From positions 8,981,860 through 9,045,859 of the forward strand of contig CM061130.1 in assembly GCA_030789695.1 (NCBI GenBank): DNA of 64,000 bases. The letters run 5' to 3'. Positions 56,651 through 64,000 of this stretch are shown here, in pieces. The DNA comes from Scilla litardierei (lineage: Eukaryota; Streptophyta; Magnoliopsida; Asparagales; Asparagaceae). Position numbers and translations under genes: made by a program. Positions within the stretch are counted from its first letter, which is position 1. Each line of letters opens with the position of its first letter. The notes under the pieces are model-generated. The model made no database searches and had not been told where the DNA came from. It saw only the letters and a program-made list of their open reading frames with translations.

Positions 56651-58767
56651 CACCTGTGTGCTCTAGAGGGGCTGTTAATGGGCTCAGAGGAGATTTCTGG
56701 GCTTTCTTCGCTACTGTTAGTGCTGTGCAGTCTCGTGTCGCTCTACTCCATGGTATTCAGGCTAGCCTGAACCAGATTCTTGCGCGACTGTTACAGCCAC
56801 CACCTGACGCTACCCGTCCCATTTCACAGCAGCCACCACCACCCCACTACCTCAGGACGGTGCTGGTGCTCCACCACCTGCTTAGGCACACACTTGATGC
56901 TCACTTATTTTTGCCACTGCTGTGATTGATATCATTTTTCCTGGCGATTTTGCCCACCTCCTCCCCACACATTTTGGTCACTTTTTGCTCATATTTGTGA
57001 GGAGTTATTTCTGGGGCAGTTATATTACACCATTTTGATTACTTCATGCATCATTTGCACTTCCATCACATTTTCTTTCATTTTCATCCTTTATCATGCA
57101 TGCACCCTCACCCACCCCACCCATATCATATCTCTCATTGTACCACACTTAGCACATTGAGGACACTGTGCAGTTTAGCTTGGGGGAGTGAGTGTCTCAC
57201 GCACTTTTCATTTTATTCATTTTTATTTTCATTTTTCCACCTTTCTTTATTTTACACTTATTTTCACCCACTTTTTCATTTTTTTCTCATGCATCACGTT
57301 TTCTTATTTTTTTGTGTGCTGCATATGTATAGTAGTTCTTATTTTTCCTTTATCCTTGTTTCTTTTATCCGTTTTTCTTCTAGAGATGAATTTTTTGTGA
57401 TGAAGATGACGTGGAATTAGGTTATCTCTATATGCATATTATCTTGTCATGCCATCGTTTTTATTTCAGATATCACATGCTATACTTTGCTATGCATTTG
57501 AGAATAGTAACATGCACCTTCATTATATGAATGTGAATGAAATTCTACTATTAGCTGAGTCTGATGATTTATATTGTATACTTTTCATAGAAAACACGTC
57601 AAGATTCACACATTGATTGCTTAGATTTGGAGTACTGTTTTGTTGTCTGCTATCACTTCTTATTGCATGAAAATTGTACGCTTGACTTTCAGGTTGATTG
57701 AATGTATGCTATTTTGATATGACTGGATTAGTTTACTTTCTGAAATCAAACTGAGTAGATTACATTACTCTGCTGAAAGTTGTCGTGCACATTCTAAAGA
57801 GTGAACTGATCGTTGCATATTTTTCTTTCTCCACATATCTTGAGCATGATTTCTATACTTAAAATTATTGGTGAATCTCCCTTTAGCGAATCTTACATTG
57901 GCATCTTCCCCCTGCTATAAAATCCAAGCTCCATACCCCAAAATCAAAAAAGAAAAAAATACATGCATATCTCTCTATCTTTGATTTGGGATTCTTATTG
58001 TGTATATGAAAAAAAAGAAAGAAAAGAGAGAGAAAAAAAGGAAAAAAAACAAAACGAGAAAAAGAAAACAAAAAGAAGTTCATCTGTATATACACGATCC
58101 CACTTCTTTCTTTCTTTCCTTTCTTCCCTCTTTTATTTTTATTTTTCTTGGAGCTTCAAAATACGGGGAAAAGTTGTATGGTTTTATTTGATGCCACCAC
58201 GCTTATATATAAGCTTGGGGCAGATGATCCAATGATGTGTGAGAGAGTGACTACTTGTCTGTGCATGACGACCTAAGCTAGGTAATTTTCTATACTCAGA
58301 GAGATTACTAGGAGCACTACGAAGTTCACGAATTGAAATTTGGCATGCATTTCATGAATACCACTTCTTTCTATTCTTATTGCTCCATATTGTGTGATAC
58401 CTCTTATACTCCAAATGAAAAGCGATCAATTGAAAAGTGTGCGGTCTATGATTATGTATATTACTTTGGATGCCACAGACAATGCTAATTCTAGAATGAT
58501 TTCATGTTTCATATCGTTTTGATATTCTTGGGTTTCTATATCGAATGCATTTATACATGATCATGATATCGAGATAAAAATCTTTGGCATGTTTTTATTC
58601 GTCGTATGCTATTTGAGTAAGCAGCTCCACGTCCGGAGAAAATGATCTAGCGCCTCCCTCTTCGTTTTCTTTTCTGTCTTCTTTTTCCTTTTTCTTATTT
58701 TTACCCGCCGGGTTCGCCTTTTACTCATCTTCCTCGAGGACGAGTAAGAGGTAAGTTTGGGGGATTT
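56651..58767 (+). other. Athila 3' untranslated region and polypurine tract
   Basis: About 2.1 kb without a gene. Landmarks: AGCTTGGGGGAGTGAG at 57177, a purine/pyrimidine stretch (AAAAGAAAGAAAAGAG, then TTTCTTTCTTTCC) at 58008-58130, another AGCTTGGGGCAG near 58212, and GTAAGTTTGGGGGATTT at 58751-58767, the polypurine tract touching the 3' LTR. The short frames at 57046-57420 and 57963-58235 are pyrimidine- or purine-rich artefacts. Confidence 0.85.
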
Positions 58768-60510
58768 TGATCTCTTCTTATTTTACACCTTTTTCTGTAT
58801 TTTTTCATGTCATTTCGATCGCCCATATTGCGTTTTTCACGATTATTCGACGATATCGCGTTGCTTTTCACTATTTCTTGTTTTTTTCGAATTTCAGGAA
58901 ATATGGAGCGATCTAGAGTAAAAATGAGATCGAGAGACTTTCACGCGCACCGGAGCATCGCCCACGGCCTTATTGAGGAGCTAGCAGTGATAGAGGATGA
59001 ACGAAAGAGGAAAAAGTTCGATAGAATCGACGAGGAAGCGAGGATGAGAAGAAAAGACCACAGGAGCAGCTCACTCGGTCGAGCAGACAGCTCACTCGGC
59101 CGAGTAAAGGACTGCGCTCGGCCGAGTAAAACAGATACGTCATTGCTTGGATTCAAAGTGCACTCGGCCGAGCAAGAAAGTTCACTCGGCCGAGTGAAGA
59201 AGCTCACTCGCCCAAGTTTGACAGGGTTTTCTCCTGAAATCTCAGCCAACTTACTGGAAATTGATGAAGACCCACTCGGCCGAGCAAGGAAGCTCACTCG
59301 GCCGAGTGAAGAAGACCACTCACCCGAGTGTGATAGGGTGACAGACCCCCAAAAATCCCGGATTCTCTGTTTTTTTATTGGGTCTGTCACTCGGTCGAGT
59401 GACAAGTTCCACTCGGTCGAGTGACGTAATCCGACTGTGTCGCGAATTAGGGTTTTTGGCTGCGCCAGGGGCAAATCTGTCAGGAATTTCTGGACGATTT
59501 TGACTTGTATTTAAGGCTAGTTTTATTCCTAGTTTTAGGAGAGACTTGAACTTAATTTTGACGGCTATTCTTATTGTAATTCTCAGCTGGAGATCAAAGA
59601 CGTGCAATTTTGGTTTATTCTTTTTATCTAAATTTCTAGTTTTTATGAATTGCTTTCTCTCTACAATAAATTGTGCTATGATCTTATTTGTTATTTCAAA
59701 GATTGCTATGCTGAATTGTGAGTAGTTCCGTCGTTCTAGGGCATGGGGATGAACCCTATGGGCCCGATCTTTGAATTGTGATGAATGAATTGAATTATTG
59801 CTAGGATTGATGAAAGGTTAGGTTGTGATTGATTTACTATGAGTAGCTAGGAAATTCTATCGATTGGGGTTTGCAAGAGATTGGATTTCAATCGATGGGA
59901 AGGCCTGGATATTCGATTTAGGTTTATAATTGAAATTCTCTAGATTTGGTTTGCAAGAGATTGGACCAAAGCTAGGATTTTTATTATAAATCTATACTCA
60001 TATTTGTTTGCAAGAGATTGGACGAATACGAACTATCATAACCTAGATCGTAGCTCGAGTTTGCACGAGAGTGGGCTCGAGGTGCGATTGGACGATGATG
60101 TCGATCTTTATGCTAGTGGCTTAGGTTAGGGTTTGCCCGAGAGTGAGCCCTAATCTAGGTTGTTATAGACCGGCAATAGCGCGAGAGCATGAGCTTGGTT
60201 CTATATTCAGTTACAACTAGTTCACCTCCATTCAAGCCTTACAACATTGAGATTCATGATCCACAAGGATAAGTGATGATCCGTAGTGGGATTCCCTAGC
60301 CCTAGATGCTTTTACTATATAGAATTCTATTTGTTATTTGAACGACAGTGACATTGTTATCCAAACCATTCCATTTTACCAATAATAGCTAGGTGATCAA
60401 GATAGAGTACTGTCAATTGTCCTCCCTGTGTTCGATACCCGCTTGCCACTTCACCGTGCGCTTGCGGTAAGACTACAATCATTTTCCGGGTGTATATCAG
60501 GGCACGACCA
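58768..60510 (+). repeat. Athila-like Gypsy 3' LTR (1743 bp)
   Basis: Begins TGATCTCTTCTTATTTTACA and ends GGGCACGACCA, followed by target copy TCAAC. It keeps the U3 palindromes (59073-59425) and TATTTAAGG near 59507. Differences from the 5' LTR are spread throughout (a few percent), so this element is older than the gag-only Copia, whose LTRs differ less. Confidence 0.93.
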
Positions 60511-60515
60511 TCAAC

Positions 60516-60866
60516 CTACAAGGGAGTCAAGATCGAAGGAGGGAGATACCTTGGGAAAGAACAGGCGATCTCCGAGAGAGGTAGCGACAGAAGCAAACCG
60601 GTGAATCAAGGAAGAATACGGAGTTGGAAACTTTCAGCCTCTCTGTTCGAAAGCTCTTATATGTTAAGGAACCCAACCGCCTAGCCCCTGATGCATGCCA
60701 CGTGTCCAAAGCCAGCCACCAGAAACGATGGAGATCGCTCCAAAGGCAAAGGGGTTCTGGCGGCACATATCAAATCAAATATTTTGAAATCCGTGCGCAT
60801 TTAAGAAGATTACACATCATTCGGTCCCGATCAGCACGACTCTTGAGGCACGAATGATGGGGCCAT
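60516..60866 (+). other. Tat 3' untranslated region and polypurine tract
   Basis: Resumes the Tat sequence interrupted at 24896. In the antisense direction it would be the leader of the antisense gene (ATG at 24885). In the sense direction it ends with CGAATGATGGGGCCAT, a purine-rich tract just before TGTTAGTGCA. The open frames here have no family signature. Confidence 0.7.
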
Positions 60867-61603
60867 TGTTAGTGCACGGATAAAAGCCCGATTGGGTATC
60901 CGTATACCCGACCTGTTTCTTCTCAGAGACCAGTTATCCCCCACACTCTAAGCGGGTTACGACTGAGTCAGGCGAACGTGTCAGACGACCATTGGATGGC
61001 TCCGACCTCCAAGGAAGAGTTAATGGGGCCTAATAAATGGGCAGCCGTTAGCTCGAATCCCAGAGAGGATCGTGCCCTAATCAGTGAGGGGCGGTTACGC
61101 CTCATCAAGGAAGAGCTGCCTATAAATAGGTCGACGGACAACGGTAAAGGCGTTCCATCTTCAAGTTACGAGTGGTAATACATAGAACTCTATCTTCTTC
61201 CCTTTCCATTCCATATTCGAGCTTGTGTTGTTAGTCTAGGGACGAACCTCAGTGGGTCGATCTCTACTACACCAAGCACCCTCTCTCCCCTTAGGTTCCT
61301 CACTAACTTAAGCATCGGAGGGGATTTGGGTCGCAACCCGGATCCGACCCCCCTAATGACTCTCTGTGGTGCAGACGGACGACTGCCATCCAACGCCTAA
61401 GGTCGATATCAAGATCTTCAACCTCGAACGACCAATCCGACGATCATCATTGGGTCGATCAACGGTCGTACCCTCGTCAACTACCAACTACCGACCCCGG
61501 TTCATCCAACCGAGGGTCCCACTCGAAAGGCTGACTAGGCTCCAGCTCAGCGCTGCAAGTCCCGTCAGCTTGACAACTGTACCGGTCATTTTTGGCCTTA
61601 ACA
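60867..61603 (+). repeat. Tat-lineage 3' LTR (about 737 bp)
   Basis: Begins TGTTAGTGCACGG and is assigned an end at GGCCTTAACA (inverted termini TGTTAG/CTTAACA). A TATA box (CTATAAATAGG) is at 61120-61130, about 250 bp in. The following bases CCATT are the predicted target duplication. There are no paired palindromes like those in the neighbouring LTR families. The right border rests only on the terminal motif. Confidence 0.7.
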
Positions 61604-62062
61604 CCATTAATTTAATTTAATTAAATCGTTCTTTATTATGTCTTAAAATGATCGCAAAATAGTGGGAGGATATAGTTAGATAAAAGCCATTCTATCTATA
61701 TTTAATATTGAACATATGCTAAACTAGGGTAGTTCTATGTTTACCAATGGAATTAAAAACATAATATTCTAAGAGAATACATTAACTGGTCCAAATAGTT
61801 GGTTAATGGAATATCAATCAAATTCTAATTGATAGACTAAACTATGTTCTCATTGACATTACATGACCTTCTTAAAGCACATGCTTAAGGCCAATGATTT
61901 CCTTAAGTTCTGGGTCCAACAAATAAATGCACGCTATATATCACTCGCCTCTTTAAGGGGCAGCTGGGACATACTGATGTTCAAAGCATGTTTCTCCGTG
62001 CAATTTTTTGAGTCAACTCAAGGTTGTATGTGACCGGCGCCCCGTTTACGGTATGGGCGCGG
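61604..62062. other. Unassigned AT-rich DNA right of the nest
   Basis: No open frame or element terminus that I can support. It is AT-rich to about 61900, then includes CCTTAAGTTCTGGGTCCAAC and, at 62036-62062, GGCGCCCCGTTTACGGTATG and GGGCGC forming an inverted pair. It may be the original host site or another old retroelement. Confidence 0.45.
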
Positions 62063-64000
62063 TGTCGTTTTACTGCAAGTGCACGGTTAGTGTAGGGTGC
62101 GGGTTTATCGAACTCAGGGAGGTGGATGGCTTGAATGGCTACTAGCCTCGCCTAGGTTGTGTGCTAGCTACGCGGATAATATGGGTGAAGTGTAGAAATA
62201 AAAGAAAGAAATGAAAATGACACGAAATGAATCCCCGCTAACACGGGCTAGAGCACTCATGACACTTGACATTTGACTTGACCCAGGGTGAGACATTGCC
62301 CCAAAAGGTGGTACCAAGCGTCCATGGCCCGATATTCCGGTCGGTGCCAAGTACGCTAGGCCTACCCGGTTCCGGACGGTGGGCATTCCCATGTCCATTA
62401 ACACCTTCCGCAACCGGGAGCATTAATGCCACAATGATAACTCCCAACACTTCGTCTATGCCGTTCCCACGCGCGAGGACTCAATGTCTACACTAGGGGC
62501 GTGAGCTATGGCTAGGGAGTCAACCGCCAAGTTTATTCCCCCTTGGCCCGACGGTCAGAGGCGGTCTTTCTCCCGCCAATGACAATGAAACACCCCCGCG
62601 TAACCCTAATGGCCAAATAGGTCAAATGTGATTTCTAGCAATACATCGAAGCGGATCTTGACTGGACAAGCACCGGACCCCAATCCCCAACACAACTAGT
62701 GTGTTGCCGTACGAATTGGACCCAGATTGCTAGAAATCCCCATTGACGCATTTCATCGAACACATGTCATGCAACCAAGCCAAATGTAAATTTCCAAGCA
62801 TCAATCCTACCCTAACCCGTATTAGGGTTCATCAAACACTACTCGATGGTGAAGAACATGATAGATAGCAATAATAATGACAAACAAACATTCACCATCA
62901 AGCAACAAAGAAAATAACACAATACAATAGAAAATGAGAGAAGAAAATACTTATCTTGAGTTTGAATCTTCAATCCAATACAAGATTTATTACAATAGAA
63001 AACCTAATCTAACCTAATCTAAACTCACAAGAGAAAGGGGCAAAAAGCCCTAGAAAAACTGAGGAAGAAGACTCCCAAGTCGTGCTCCAACTTCCCTTTT
63101 ATAAGCCCCCTCAAAACCCAACCGGTTCGGGTCCAAAACTGTCAAAACGGCCCACCCGATTGGGTGAAAGTTCACCCGATCGGGTGGGAAAAACAGAGAC
63201 TACGAAAATACTGAAATTGACTTCAACCGATCGGTTGGACTCCCAACCGATCGGTTGAAGTGAAATTTCAGACAGTAGCCAATTTCAGCACATAGCTGCG
63301 CTCAGAAAATTCCAGAAAAATCTAGAAAAATCGGATTTGGGCATGCGACCTATCGTTGGAAAGCTAACGATGATGCCGACGCTAGAAAAATAAGAGATCA
63401 CCCAAAATCCTTCTGGAAAGATAGCAGATCTTCAATGAATGAGCAGCGGTGCGCGAAAGGGGACGAAAAGGCCACCCGATCGGTTGAAATGTCAACCGAT
63501 CGGGTGAGCAGCTCGTTGCTTCGGCCGTCGCCTTCGGGAGCTTCAACCGGTCGCAGAGGAGAGCGGGTGGCATGACCGGGTCGTCCTTCGGAGGAATCGG
63601 CTACAGATGAACCGATCGGGTGAAGGTCACCCGATCGGTTGGAAATCAGCTCCATTTTCCCGAGAACTCTGTTGGGATGAACCGGTCGGCGAACCGGTCG
63701 GTTGACTTTGCTACTCGCTCCAACTTCAGTCCGGGTCGTGCACACGTGCATCACCCGATCGGTTGGCTGTGTCCAACCGATCGGGTGGGGGCTGAAAAGT
63801 GGCAATCTTGGTCGTTTGACCCCCTGGATCACGCGTGACCCCTCCCGTTGCTCCGGGGACTCATAATATCGTCGTTTTACTCCCCAAATGCCAGAAAACT
63901 CCTGCAAAACACGGAAAACACGGAAAAATGAAAGAAACCAAGAAAACACGAGAAAACACGAGAAAACAAATAAAAGACGGCGGTAAATACGGAAAACACG
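62063..64000 (-). repeat. Athila-like LTR in minus orientation, cut by window edge
   Basis: Read on the minus strand its end (CCTCCCTGAGTTCGATAAAC ... CCGTGCACTTGCAGTAAAAC) resembles the end of the Athila LTR here (CCTCCCTGTGTTTGATACCC ... CCGTGCGCTTGTGGTAAGAC). A minus-strand TATA box TATAAAAG is at 63096-63103. Upstream of it (63151-63785) are pairs of 14-bp palindromes built on CCGATCGG. No standard primer site follows at 62062, so the element may be truncated there. No real gene is seen; the 183-residue minus frame at 63398-63949 runs through the palindromes. Confidence 0.65.
63151..63785 (-). repeat. U3 pairs of CCGATCGG palindromes
   Basis: Pairs at about 63151/63171, 63225/63245, 63473/63493, 63611/63628 and 63751/63773, of the forms CACCCGATCGGGTG, CAACCGATCGGTTG or hybrids. 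Spacers inside pairs are 5-8 bp. A related CCGGTCGG pair is near 63680-63700. All are upstream of the minus-strand TATA box. Confidence 0.88.

Noticed and set aside
57046..58235. Phe/His-rich and Lys/Glu-rich small proteins in the Athila 3' region
   Set aside because: They are translations of pyrimidine and purine tracts in the 3' untranslated region.
61120..61393. A host gene promoter with TATA box
   Set aside because: The TATA box lies inside a TG...CA unit directly after a polypurine tract, so it is better explained as the Tat LTR promoter.
1..64000. tRNA, rRNA or a bacterial-type operon
   Set aside because: No cloverleaf or rRNA signature was seen; the only tRNA-related words are primer binding sites. 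Introns, TATA boxes and transposon families show a plant nuclear origin.

Overview
The window is plant nuclear DNA made almost entirely of nested transposable elements. I found no host single-copy gene, tRNA, rRNA or CRISPR array. The family content (Copia/SIRE-like, chromovirus, Tat and Athila Gypsy elements, and a CACTA with TNP2, Transposase_24 and Ulp1 genes) points to a flowering plant with a large, repeat-rich genome. I cannot name the species.

The layout reads as Russian dolls. (A) The outermost layer is a plus-strand Tat-lineage Gypsy element. Its left part lies outside the window and its 3' LTR is at 60867-61603. Its visible pieces are a broken RNase H/integrase (13590-14971), a 49-bp tandem array (21930-22370), a spliced antisense gene (about 22650-24885) and the 3' UTR (60516-60866). 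(B) Left of and inside Tat is a plus-strand Copia element, visible only as 3' UTR and 3' LTR (11627-13589). It was entered by a plus-strand chromovirus-like Gypsy (3' end 6776-7321, 4.3-kb LTR 7322-11626). That was in turn entered by a degraded minus-strand SIRE-like Copia (1-6775). (C) A complete minus-strand Copia (14972-21929, target duplication GAAGG) sits at the Tat integrase end. It encodes only gag and has no pol. (D) A complete plus-strand Athila-like Gypsy (24897-60510, target duplication TCAAC) sits in the Tat antisense-gene leader. It has gag-protease and an ATHILA ORF-1 region but no reverse transcriptase, RNase H or integrase. (E) A 24,194-bp CACTA DNA transposon (29984-54177, target duplication TGA) sits inside the Athila element. 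(F) A 446-bp hAT-type MITE lies inside each of the CACTA's three internal repeat units. Right of the pile are about 460 bp of unassigned AT-rich DNA and a minus-strand LTR of another Athila-like element running off the window.

The CACTA is the most complete coding unit. On its minus strand it carries TNP2-like transposase, then a Transposase_24 (TNPA-like) gene, then an Ulp1/C48 cysteine protease gene. A 7.54-kb block holding both transposase genes and the 5' part of the protease gene is present twice in full and once in part, head to tail. The transposase has one in-frame TAG shared by both copies. The protease carries Phe where the catalytic Cys is expected. The element also holds a spliced fragment of a host leucine-rich-repeat gene. 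Its ends are packed with inverted subterminal repeats around AGCGCT.

The most unusual pattern is shared across families. In four LTR families (SIRE-like Copia, gag-only Copia, Athila, the right-hand LTR) the stretch just upstream of the TATA box holds paired palindromes. In three of them these are roughly 14-bp palindromes separated by 5-8 bp, each family using a different sequence. A fifth LTR (the second Copia) shows a related arrangement of GC-rich palindromes.
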